From contig JAPKDI010000068.1 in the NCBI GenBank assembly GCA_026421105.1, forward strand, positions 1 through 6,662: DNA of 6,662 nucleotides, read 5' to 3'. Numbering within the stretch: position 1 is the stretch's first letter; each line of letters starts with the position of its first letter. The position numbers and the translations under genes were made by a program. This document shows, piece by piece, positions 1-6,171 of this stretch. The DNA is from Alphaproteobacteria bacterium (GTDB lineage Bacteria > Pseudomonadota > Alphaproteobacteria > SHVP01). The notes beneath the pieces were generated by a model, which saw only the letters and a list, made by a program, of their open reading frames with translations, ran no database searches and had not been told where the DNA came from.

Positions 1-2
1 AC

Positions 3-782
3 ATGGCCAAAAAGAAGAAAGTTGTCGTTCTCGTTCCGTTTGCTTTTGACGAGAACGGTCTATCCAAACGCCGCGCCCAACAAGAATCAGTCGAGTTGGG
101 CCCCGATATCGAATTCGATTATCGCCCGGTCAAGGCCGGGCCTGCCCTTTACGACAGCTATCACGACTCGGTTCTCGCCGATATGTCGATGTTTGAGGCT
201 GGCATCACTGCACAAGAGGACGGCTATGACGCCGTCTGCATAGACACCATGAGCGACTCGGGTCAGAACGGTTTGCGCAGCGTGCTAGATATTCCAGTGA
301 TCTCACCGGGCAAGGCTTCTTACCTGATGTGCCTGTTGCTCGGTACCAACTTCGGAGTGTTGACGCAGTGGGACCCCTGGAAGGCGCTCTACAAAAAGAC
401 GGTGCGCGAGTATGGGCTCGACCATTTATGCGCTGGTATCCGCTCGCCCAACATCATGCCCGACCCGGAGAACTTACTGGGTGGCAAGGAAGAAGATGTC
501 TTCCCCAAACTGCGTGATGCTGGGATGCAATTGATCGAAGAAGACGGTGCGGAAGCGATCTGCCTCGGCTCGACCACAATGCACGAGTCGCATGCCTATC
601 TTGCGGAGAATTTGCCCGTGCCGGTGATCAACCCGGGGCCGCTGACCTACAAGTTGGCCGAAACGTTGTTGGGTCTGAACTTGACCCACAGCCGCAAGGC
701 CTACCCGCGGCCGACCGTCACCAAATACAACCTGTCGCACGCTATGATGGACGGCGCTGCCGCATACAAGGGCGACGACTAA
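3..782 (+). CDS. Asp/Glu/hydantoin racemase-superfamily protein lacking the catalytic cysteine pair
   Basis: This 259-residue cytoplasmic protein has the length and fold pattern of hydantoin/allantoin racemases (HyuE, HpxA). A basic N-terminus leads into the first beta strand (KKKKVVVLVPF, residues 3-13). Two pseudo-symmetric halves follow, each with a strand-loop where the family normally has a catalytic cysteine. In the first half DAVCIDTMSDSG (residues 76-87) aligns with the family's D-A-x-x-x-A-C-x-x-D-P-G, placing Thr82 at the cysteine. In the second half AEAICLGSTTMHES (183-196) aligns with LGCaGM, placing Ser190 at the cysteine. The late VPVINPG (206-212) is also typical. Cys79 and Cys187 lie nearby but three residues off register. 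Two-base cysteine racemization is therefore not expected; a different reaction or a binding role is possible. The start is the first ATG, with only two bases visible upstream, so its SD site cannot be judged. It converges on an amidase gene 12 bases downstream. The family is secure; the reaction is unknown. Confidence 0.88.
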   Translation: MAKKKKVVVLVPFAFDENGLSKRRAQQESVELGPDIEFDYRPVKAGPALYDSYHDSVLADMSMFEAGITAQEDGYDAVCIDTMSDSGQNGLRSVLDIPVISPGKASYLMCLLLGTNFGVLTQWDPWKALYKKTVREYGLDHLCAGIRSPNIMPDPENLLGGKEEDVFPKLRDAGMQLIEEDGAEAICLGSTTMHESHAYLAENLPVPVINPGPLTYKLAETLLGLNLTHSRKAYPRPTVTKYNLSHAMMDGAAAYKGDD

Positions 783-794
783 GCCACCTCAGCC

Positions 795-2354
795 CTATCG
801 AGCGCGCCAATCGCCGGCGCGCTCGACTGCGGCAGCGAGACGCAGCAAGGTCGCCTCCTCAAAATGCCGCCCCATGAACTGCAGCCCGATAGGTAGCCCA
901 TCCACCATCGCGCAGGGCACCGAGATTGCTGGCTGGCCAGTGACGTTCGCCTGGCAAACGTTGCCAATCATGTTGAGCGCCATGGTCATGCGCTCAGGAA
1001 TCGGCGCATCCGGTGCGGGAATCTTGGATGCACGGAACGGCAGGGTCGGCATCACTAGCGCGTCGCACTGCTGCAGCGCACGGTCGTAAGCCGCACGCAT
1101 TGCAGGACGCAGATTCTGCGCCTTGGCGTAATAGTGCCCGTGATACCGGCGATGCATATGTTCGCCGACCAAAAGTATGGCTTTGATCGGTGGCGGCAGG
1201 TCAGCCGCCTGTTGGCGCCAGCCCCGCGCAAAGGCGTCTTGCAGACGCGTGTCGTAAAAACCTTGCCAGCCATGCCCGGCGGCATTGCCGCGCAGCATGT
1301 TGGCGCACACGCCCTCCTCAAGAAGCGCCACCAATACATGGGCAGTATCGACATGTTCTGGCACCGATATTTCAACCACCTTGGCCCCGGCGGACTCTAG
1401 GGCCGCCACGGTGCCTCGCACCCGATCATCGACGACTGGTTCGCTGGCTCCAAAGCCAAGCGTGGGCCACTCGGTTTGGCCAAAACCTTCTTTCAATACA
1501 CCAATGGTAAGCCCTTCGACGCCCTGGTCGACCGCGGCGACATAGTCGGTCACGGCGTCCGCGGGCACACCAGCGGCACGCGGATCGAGGGGGTCTGGAC
1601 CTGCGATCGCAGCCAGCAGACGCGCGCAATTCTCGACTGTGTCGGCCATGGGACCGACATGATCGAGCGAGGGTTCCATCCCCATGCACCCCGTGTAGGG
1701 AACCAGACCAAACGTCGCTTTCATACCGACGGTGCCGCACCACGCGGCGGGTATCCGAATGGAGCCGCCTTGATCACCGCCTAAAGCCATCGTGATGTCG
1801 CCCGCCGCAATCGCGACACCTGACCCGCACGACGAGCCGCCGGGCGAGCGCGAAGTGTCGTGAGGATTGCGCACGGTGCCAAACGGATGGTCATGGCCCC
1901 CCGCTACACCGCAGAGATCGGAAGCCGTAGTCTTGCCGGCAATGGTCGCGCCCGCTTCAAGCAGGCGGGTGACCACTGTCGCGTCGATATCAGGAATAAA
2001 CCCATCGAGCGTGCGCGAGCCGTTGGCCATCGGCACGCCTGCGACAGCAATCGAATCTTTGACACCAACTCGTGCACCAGCGAGCGGCCCGTCGGCGCGC
2101 CCTTTGATATCGGTACGCCAGTACCATGCGTTGTATGGATTGTCCGACGGATCCGGCCGCACACCGGGAGTTCTCGGCCACAGCACATCGGGGCGCCGTT
2201 CGGTGAGCCGATCGAGCGCCTGATACGTGCGGAAGGCACCACCCATAATGGCCTGATACTCCGCTGCTTCATCGACATCCATCGCGAGACCGAACTCGTC
2301 CGAAAGCGAGAGAATTTCTTCAATGTTGGGGGGACGAGGTCCGACGGCAGTCAT
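795..2354 (-). CDS. Amidase-signature family hydrolase, enantioselective-amidase type
   Basis: This 519-residue cytoplasmic hydrolase converts a carboxamide to the acid and ammonia through a Ser-cisSer-Lys triad. Lys99 (VGVKDS), Ser174 (PGGSSCGSG) and Ser198 (GGDQGGSIRIPAA) are spaced 75 and 24 residues apart, exactly as in fatty acid amide hydrolase. The roughly 90-residue helical N-terminal extension, the VPMANGSRTLDGF and GLVPYTG stretches, and LVMPTLPF near the C-terminus match the enantioselective amidases found beside nitrile hydratases, as I recall them. Full length is normal for that group. Cys176 replaces the usual Gly in the GGSSGG motif, an oddity next to the active site. The ATG is preceded by AAGGAG with an 8-base gap, which fixes the start. 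The gene is divergent from the PuuE-like gene and ends 12 bases from the racemase-like stop. The natural substrate is unknown; hydrolysis of a ring-opened ureide or amide intermediate is inferred from context only. Confidence 0.93.
   Translation of the reverse strand: MTAVGPRPPNIEEILSLSDEFGLAMDVDEAAEYQAIMGGAFRTYQALDRLTERRPDVLWPRTPGVRPDPSDNPYNAWYWRTDIKGRADGPLAGARVGVKDSIAVAGVPMANGSRTLDGFIPDIDATVVTRLLEAGATIAGKTTASDLCGVAGGHDHPFGTVRNPHDTSRSPGGSSCGSGVAIAAGDITMALGGDQGGSIRIPAAWCGTVGMKATFGLVPYTGCMGMEPSLDHVGPMADTVENCARLLAAIAGPDPLDPRAAGVPADAVTDYVAAVDQGVEGLTIGVLKEGFGQTEWPTLGFGASEPVVDDRVRGTVAALESAGAKVVEISVPEHVDTAHVLVALLEEGVCANMLRGNAAGHGWQGFYDTRLQDAFARGWRQQAADLPPPIKAILLVGEHMHRRYHGHYYAKAQNLRPAMRAAYDRALQQCDALVMPTLPFRASKIPAPDAPIPERMTMALNMIGNVCQANVTGQPAISVPCAMVDGLPIGLQFMGRHFEEATLLRLAAAVERAGDWRAR
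798..826. terminator. Perfect 11-bp hairpin at the convergent gene ends, a possible bidirectional attenuator
   Basis: TCGAGCGCGCC (798-808) and GGCGCGCTCGA (816-826) are exact reverse complements around a 7-base loop. The structure begins 15 bases after the racemase-like stop codon. It lies inside the last codons of the convergent amidase, which encode its C-terminal ERAGDWRAR. The stem is very GC-rich, but no T-run follows on either strand, so it is not a textbook intrinsic terminator. It could stabilise 3' ends or attenuate transcription from either side. The inverted repeat is certain; the function is inferred. Confidence 0.45.
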
Positions 2355-2362
2355 GGGCTGTG

Positions 2363-2368
2363 CTCCTT
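2363..2368 (-). promoter_or_regulatory. Ribosome binding site of the enantioselective-type amidase
   Basis: On the minus strand this reads AAGGAG, followed by 8 bases and the ATG at 2354. It is a near-ideal SD site and supports that start over internal ones. Confidence 0.8.
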
Positions 2369-2376
2369 GCTAAACT

Positions 2377-2394
2377 CTACGGACGCGACCGTAG
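2377..2394. promoter_or_regulatory. 18-bp near-palindrome, candidate operator between divergent genes
   Basis: CTACGGACGCGACCGTAG has 6-bp arms (CTACGG and CCGTAG) and a CGCG core; only the A/A pair at 2383/2388 breaks the symmetry. It sits in the middle of the 76-base gap between the divergent amidase and PuuE-like genes. A second, overlapping dyad GCAATGCGTTGC (2394-2405, 10 of 12 symmetric) follows. TTGCTA (2367-2372) and its reverse complement TAGCAA (2392-2397) flank the core. Such stacked dyads in a short divergent gap suggest a dimeric regulator controlling both genes. No regulator gene is in the window. The symmetry is seen directly; the operator role is inferred. Confidence 0.5.
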
Positions 2395-2421
2395 CAATGC
2401 GTTGCATAAGAACGCCAGCGC

Positions 2422-2426
2422 AGGAG
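2422..2426 (+). promoter_or_regulatory. Ribosome binding site of the PuuE-like gene
   Basis: AGGAG lies 4 bases before the ATG at 2431 and 7 bases before the adjacent ATG at 2434. The spacing favours the second ATG as the real start. Confidence 0.75.
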
Positions 2427-2430
2427 ATTT

Positions 2431-3345
2431 ATGATGATTGCCCCCTACCCTCGCGACCTCGTCGGCTATGGCGGCAATCCGCCGACGGTGACATGGCCAA
2501 ATGGGGCACGTATCGCGGTCAGCTTTGTACTCAATTACGAGGAAGGCGGCGAGCGCAGCATCATGGATGGCGACGCAGAGTCGGAATCGTACCTGGCCGA
2601 GATGAACGGGCTGCCGGGACTACCGGGCCGGCGCAACCAATTCGTTGAGGACATCTTTGAGTACGGCAGCCGCGCGGGATTTTGGCGGATCATGCGCTTG
2701 TTCGCCGAACGCAACATTCTGTTCACATCCTGGGCGGTTGGCATTGCCTTGAAGCGCAACCCGGAAGCCGCGGCGGCAATGGTTGAGGCCGGCCACGAAG
2801 TGGCGAGCCATCATTGGCGTTGGTTCGACTATGCCGATGTGCCAGAAAACGTTGAGCGCGAGCATATTCAACTCACGATCGACACCATCAAAGAGCTATG
2901 CGGCCAACGCCCGCTGGGCTGGTACACCGGCCGTTACAGCAACAACACGTTGCGCCTTTTGATGGAAGAAGGTGGGACGGTCTACGCGTCGGAGTTCTAC
3001 AACGACGATCTACCGTATTGGATCGATGTCGAGGGGAAACCGCTTTTGATCGTGCCCTACGCGCTCGACACCAACGATTTTAAGTATGCGTTGGCGCCGG
3101 GATGGATGTCAGGCGACGATTTCACGCACTACCTGAAGGCCGCGTTTGATCACTTGTATCGCGAAGGCGAACACAGCCCGAAGATGATGTCCATCGGCCT
3201 GCATTGTAGGCTAAGCGGTCGGCCCGGACGGGCGGAAGCGTTGGCCAAATTTATGGATTATGTGCAGGAGCACGACGACGTGTGGATCGCACGTCGAATC
3301 GATATTGCCCGCCATTGGATGGCGAACCACCAGCCCGGCGGTTAA
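2431..3345 (+). CDS. puuE: PuuE-like allantoinase of the polysaccharide deacetylase (NodB) fold
   Basis: This 304-residue cytoplasmic hydrolase closely follows the cofactor-independent allantoinase PuuE (HpxB), which opens the allantoin ring to allantoate. Visible PuuE hallmarks are YPRDLVGYG (6-14), ARIAVSFVLNYEEGGER (26-42), EYGSRAGFWR (77-86), GQRPLGWYTGR (158-168), DDLPYW (192-197), LDTNDFKY (212-219), SIGLHCRLSGRPGR (254-267) and DIARHW (291-296). In place of the metal-binding Asp of true NodB deacetylases is NYEEGG, and the second His of the H-x3-H motif is Trp131 (SHHWRW, 126-131). Both are as in PuuE, so sugar deacetylation is unlikely. No signal peptide is present. The second ATG (2434) fits the SD spacing better than the first. 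The gene is divergent from one amidase and abuts the stop of another. Family assignment is strong, but homologues acting on other cyclic ureides or imides exist, so allantoin as substrate is probable rather than shown. Confidence 0.88.
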   Translation: MMIAPYPRDLVGYGGNPPTVTWPNGARIAVSFVLNYEEGGERSIMDGDAESESYLAEMNGLPGLPGRRNQFVEDIFEYGSRAGFWRIMRLFAERNILFTSWAVGIALKRNPEAAAAMVEAGHEVASHHWRWFDYADVPENVEREHIQLTIDTIKELCGQRPLGWYTGRYSNNTLRLLMEEGGTVYASEFYNDDLPYWIDVEGKPLLIVPYALDTNDFKYALAPGWMSGDDFTHYLKAAFDHLYREGEHSPKMMSIGLHCRLSGRPGRAEALAKFMDYVQEHDDVWIARRIDIARHWMANHQPGG

Positions 3346-4764
3346 CTACCAGGCGAGTAGTGGGCCCGGTGTTGCCGGTTCGACCGCTTCAAGCGCAATA
3401 CCCAGCGCCAATAGCGCATCATCTTCACCAACTGGCGCATCCAACGTGAAGCTCAGTGGCAAACCGTTTTCGTCGACACCAGACGGCATGGTAAGACTGG
3501 GGATGCCCGCGTTACTTGCCGGACCAGTGTTGCGATCAAACAAATTGATCCCCGGGACGGTGTCACCATCCTCCATTGCGCCCGACTGCGGCTGATCTAT
3601 CAGGACGGGTAGTACAGGGACCGTCGGATAGATAACGGCATCGACCCGTTGTTCAGCGAAGTAGGTCGTGTAGATTTCTTGCAAGCGCGGGCGATGGACC
3701 GTGAGCGCCTCACGATAAACTGATTCCTCTATACCGCCGTCGCCGAGTAGCGGCTCCAATATCTGGCGCACATCGGGACTCCCCACTTCGGCCACGACCG
3801 CTGCGAAGTCGAGCCCTGTTTCGTTAGCGGCGAGATAAGCGTTGAGATCGACGACTGCTTCGTACAGCAAGACCGGGAAGTTACCGGCCTTGTGGACAAC
3901 CTCAACGTCGGGAATGTCGGCATCGACCAGCGTCACACCGTATGATTTGAGCCGCTCCAAGGTTGCCTCGGCGCCTGTGGCGACAGACCTATCAAGGGCA
4001 TCGAAGAAATGGGCGCGCGGCACCCCGATGCGAATATCCGAAAGGTTGGGCAGCGCAGACGGCGCAACGTCGCGGCCAGCAAGAATACTATCGAGGAGTC
4101 GGAGGTCGGCCACTGATCGCGCCATCGGCCCGGCCGTATCGCGACTATGTGAAATCGGCACCACACCGCCGGCTGGATAGCGATCCGTCGTTGGCCTTAG
4201 TCCAGCGTTTCCGCAGAACCCAGCGGGAATGCGCACCGAGCCACCCGTATCACTCCCAATACCAGCTGGCGCCAGTCGTGCCCCGACCGCAGCCGCGGTA
4301 CCGCCGCTACTGCCACCGGCGATACGATCCGGGTCGTAAGGATTCCGTACCGCCCCAAAGCTTGCGTTATTCGACGTACAGCCAAAAGCGAGCTCGTGCA
4401 GGTTGCTTTTGCCGAAGACGATTGCACCTGCATCGAGCAGTCGTTGCGCGACCGGCGCGGTACGCTTGACGACGTTATGGCGGAGCGCGTTGGTGCCCCC
4501 GGTCGTGACGAGACCGGCGACATCAATATTATCCTTGAGAACGATCGGTACGCCTAATAGCGGCGCTGCATCGCCCTCCGCTCGACGTTTATCTGCACGG
4601 CGGGCGTCTGTCAGAATTTGCTCATCGTCGAAAGCAATGAAGGCATTCAGGTCAGTATAATGCCGCGCACGCGAGATCAAAGCGCGTACTAATTCTTCGG
4701 CGCTGAAGGTCCTGCTGTTCAGTCCCTCAAGGACATCGACAAGCGTGAGGTCGTGCAGCGCCAC
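3346..4764 (-). CDS. Amidase-signature family hydrolase, indoleacetamide/mandelamide hydrolase type
   Basis: This 472-residue cytoplasmic amidase carries the complete Ser-cisSer-Lys triad: Lys77 (VPIVLKDNID), Ser152 (AGGSSGGTAAA) and Ser176 (GSDTGGSVRIPAG), with the canonical 75 and 24 spacings. HELAFGCTSNNASFGAVRNP (123-142) and the RYPAGGVVPISHSRDTAGPMARSV region (195-218) resemble indoleacetamide and mandelamide hydrolases more than GatA. It belongs to a different subfamily from the amidase at 795-2354, so the pair is not a recent duplication. The start is GTG, since an in-frame TAG lies just upstream and no earlier start is possible. No good SD precedes it, so translation may depend on coupling to the ABC gene ending 23 bases upstream, with which it probably forms an operon. 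Its stop codon directly abuts the stop of the PuuE-like gene. Amide hydrolysis is confident; the substrate is unknown. Confidence 0.93.
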   Translation of the reverse strand: MALHDLTLVDVLEGLNSRTFSAEELVRALISRARHYTDLNAFIAFDDEQILTDARRADKRRAEGDAAPLLGVPIVLKDNIDVAGLVTTGGTNALRHNVVKRTAPVAQRLLDAGAIVFGKSNLHELAFGCTSNNASFGAVRNPYDPDRIAGGSSGGTAAAVGARLAPAGIGSDTGGSVRIPAGFCGNAGLRPTTDRYPAGGVVPISHSRDTAGPMARSVADLRLLDSILAGRDVAPSALPNLSDIRIGVPRAHFFDALDRSVATGAEATLERLKSYGVTLVDADIPDVEVVHKAGNFPVLLYEAVVDLNAYLAANETGLDFAAVVAEVGSPDVRQILEPLLGDGGIEESVYREALTVHRPRLQEIYTTYFAEQRVDAVIYPTVPVLPVLIDQPQSGAMEDGDTVPGINLFDRNTGPASNAGIPSLTMPSGVDENGLPLSFTLDAPVGEDDALLALGIALEAVEPATPGPLLAW

Positions 4765-4787
4765 GCGGGTAGCCTACACCGGGTGCC

Positions 4788-5885
4788 TTAGTGCGCCAGC
4801 AGGTGGCTGTCTTCGCCTTTCCAGTAGGCGGTAACCGGATCGCCAAAGTCGACAGGACTGTTGAAAAATTCGTCTTCCGATTCGTTGGCAACAACGTGGG
4901 CTCCGTTGTCTTTACGCACCATTGTTACTTTCACCCATGTGCCCTGGTACTCGATGCCGTGCACGGTGCCTGCCAACGCATTGGTCTTCTCAGCGCCTTC
5001 ATGGCCTCGGCTCATGTGGATTTGGTCGCGCCGAATCGAGAAGCCAACATCAGTGCCATTCGTGAGATCGCCCTTTGGCACAGAGAATTTCTCGCCGCTT
5101 TTTTCTGAAAGCATTGCGTTGGTACCGTCAGTGCCGTCTACCTGGCCATTGAATACGTTCCAGCCACCCATGAATTCAGCGACATAGCCAGAGACAGGCT
5201 GGTTAAATATCTCACGTGCTGAGCCTGCCTGATCGATACGACCATCGTCCATGACGACAATGACATCGGCGAGCGCCAAGGCTTCCGGCTGCGTATGGGT
5301 GACGTGAATGAATGTAATGCCAATCTCTTTTTGCAGGCGCCGCAACTCTTCGCGCATTTGCAAACGAAGGAATTCATCGAGCGCCGAAAGCGGCTCATCC
5401 AGCAGTAACACTTTCGGGTTGGTAATGAGCGAGCGAGCTAGTGCGACACGCTGCTGTTGCCCACCGGAAAGTTGCGCTGGGACACGATCGGCCAGGTGCG
5501 TCATCTGGACGGTTTCAAGAACCTCCATGGCCTTTTTGCGGCGAACCTCTTTGGGCTCGCCTTGGACCTTGAGGCTGAAAGACACGTTATCGACAACCGA
5601 AAGGTGGGGGAACAATGCGTAGCTCTGAAACATCATCGAGGTGCCGCGTTGCACCGGCGTCATTCCCTCGACTGCCTGCCCGCCAATCATGACGTTGCCA
5701 CCCGTGGGATTCTCATGGCCGGCGATCATGCGCAAGATCGTGGTCTTGCCACAACCAGATGGGCCGATCATGCAGCAGTAGGCCCCATCGGGGATGGTCA
5801 GGTTAATATCGTTGACCGCATGGGTATCACCAAAATGCTTGGTGAGATTCACCAGCTGTACTTCACCACGACCCTGGCTGCTCAT
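4788..5885 (-). CDS. ABC importer ATP-binding subunit, PotA/spermidine-putrescine type
   Basis: This 365-residue ATPase powers an importer at the inner face of the cytoplasmic membrane. Domains in order: Walker A GPSGCGKTT (41-49), Q-loop Gln87 (MMFQSYALFPHLSV), signature LSGGQQQR (139-146), Walker B VLLLDEP (159-165), D-loop SALD (167-170), switch His197 (HVTHTQPEA), then a C-terminal TOBE-like region from about 240 to 360. The FQSYALFPH stretch and the TOBE tail place it with polyamine/opine/thiamine-type importers. HTQPEA replaces the more common HDQEEA after the switch His. I start at the ATG at 5885 because GAGGT lies 7 bases before it; a GTG at 5906 would add seven residues but has weaker support. 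No permease or binding protein is in the window, so partners must lie elsewhere. Downstream the amidase follows after 23 bases, suggesting the imported solute is an amidase substrate or precursor. Confidence 0.94.
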   Translation of the reverse strand: MSSQGRGEVQLVNLTKHFGDTHAVNDINLTIPDGAYCCMIGPSGCGKTTILRMIAGHENPTGGNVMIGGQAVEGMTPVQRGTSMMFQSYALFPHLSVVDNVSFSLKVQGEPKEVRRKKAMEVLETVQMTHLADRVPAQLSGGQQQRVALARSLITNPKVLLLDEPLSALDEFLRLQMREELRRLQKEIGITFIHVTHTQPEALALADVIVVMDDGRIDQAGSAREIFNQPVSGYVAEFMGGWNVFNGQVDGTDGTNAMLSEKSGEKFSVPKGDLTNGTDVGFSIRRDQIHMSRGHEGAEKTNALAGTVHGIEYQGTWVKVTMVRKDNGAHVVANESEDEFFNSPVDFGDPVTAYWKGEDSHLLAH

Positions 5886-5892
5886 TGACGCG

Positions 5893-5897
5893 ACCTC
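5893..5897 (-). promoter_or_regulatory. Ribosome binding site that decides the ABC ATPase start
   Basis: The minus strand reads GAGGT here (within AGAGAGGT), 7 bases before the ATG at 5885. It supports that ATG over the upstream GTG at 5906, which would place this site inside the coding region. Confidence 0.65.
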
Positions 5898-5917
5898 TCT
5901 GCACACCGCCGGACTTA

Positions 5918-5923
5918 AATATA
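5918..5923 (-). promoter_or_regulatory. Possible -10 element for the ABC-amidase operon
   Basis: The minus strand reads TATATT within an AT-rich patch, about 33 bases before the chosen ABC start, which would give a short leader. No convincing -35 hexamer is seen 16-18 bases upstream, so an activator-dependent promoter or chance AT-richness are both possible. Confidence 0.3.
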
Positions 5924-5954
5924 AACGTCCCGCGGAAAATGGTTCCTGTTGCGA

Positions 5955-5982
5955 CCGTATCCTGCTTCATCGCAGATACCGG
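5955..5982. repeat. Imperfect inverted repeat / hairpin with single-base bulges
   Basis: GTAT (5957-5960) plus CTGC (5962-5965) pair with GCAG (5972-5975) plus ATAC (5976-5979) around the 6-base loop TTCATC. C5961 is bulged. A further CC (5955-5956) can pair with GG (5981-5982) across bulged C5980. It lies in the divergent control region and overlaps the word GCGACCGTA, which also occurs in the other divergent region. Confidence 0.35.
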
Positions 5983-5996
5983 AAAGCGCGAAAACT

Positions 5997-6030
5997 AGGT
6001 TGCGCCCTATACCAAGTCAACCCGCAACCT
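5997..6030. promoter_or_regulatory. Inverted repeat with 8-bp perfect arms, candidate operator
   Basis: AGGTTGCG (5997-6004) and CGCAACCT (6023-6030) are exact reverse complements separated by 18 bases. The arm centres are 26 bases apart, close to two and a half helical turns. An additional CAACC at 6018-6022 gives an alternative partner for the left arm. It sits near the middle of the divergent region, suited to binding by a regulator serving both directions. The repeat is seen directly; the role is inferred. Confidence 0.42.
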
Positions 6031-6162
6031 CGGCAACATTACCGCAATTTCCGGGCGTTTTTGGCAGATCACGCGCATGTGGAATCACCGTCCCTGGTTT
6101 GACAACTAAGAGCGGCATGAAGAGAGTCCGCGCCAACGCCCTAGACGGCCAATCCCCACCGC

Positions 6163-6166
6163 GGAG
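6163..6166 (+). promoter_or_regulatory. Ribosome binding site of the HisD-family gene
   Basis: GGAG lies 5 bases before the ATG at 6172. An in-frame TAG at 6142-6144 and no other ATG in between make this the only sensible start. Confidence 0.6.
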
Positions 6167-6171
6167 CCCTG

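Larger units (their letters stand above)
5886..6171. other. Divergent intergenic control region between the ABC and HisD-like genes
   Basis: These 286 bases separate divergent starts and hold no convincing gene. They are less coding-like than the rest of the window and carry two dyads (5955-5982 and 5997-6030), an AT-rich patch beside the ABC start, and a TTGACA hexamer at 6099-6104 without a matching -10. GCAA recurs at 6024, 6033 and 6044. The region probably contains promoters for both directions and a regulator site. Confidence 0.55.

Noticed and set aside
1860..2648. 262-codon open frame on the + strand running antisense to the first amidase and into the PuuE-like gene
   Set aside because: It is a frame shadow: composition is Arg/His-rich and family-less, while both overlapped genes have complete motifs and SD sites in their own frames.
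2431..3345. Metal-dependent polysaccharide or chitin deacetylase reading of the NodB-fold gene
   Set aside because: The metal-binding Asp motif and the second His of H-x3-H are replaced as in PuuE, and there is no signal peptide.
3963..4469. 168-codon open frame on the + strand inside the second amidase
   Set aside because: It lies antisense to the conserved catalytic core of the amidase, has Arg/Pro-rich low-information sequence and no recognisable domain.
3346..4764. GatA subunit of the Asp/Glu-tRNA amidotransferase
   Set aside because: No gatB or gatC is adjacent, and the stretches around the triad match indoleacetamide/mandelamide hydrolases better than GatA.
5457..5888. 143-codon open frame on the + strand antisense to the ABC ATPase
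   Set aside because: It covers the Walker A to signature region of a clear ATPase gene and has no family features of its own.
6099..6104. Consensus -35 hexamer TTGACA upstream of the HisD-like gene
   Set aside because: Nothing resembling a -10 lies 16-18 bases downstream (the sequence there is GA-rich), so I do not call a promoter.
6112..6131. Possible hairpin GCGG/CCGC in the HisD-like leader
   Set aside because: The stem is only 4 bp with a 12-base loop, which is expected by chance in GC-rich DNA.
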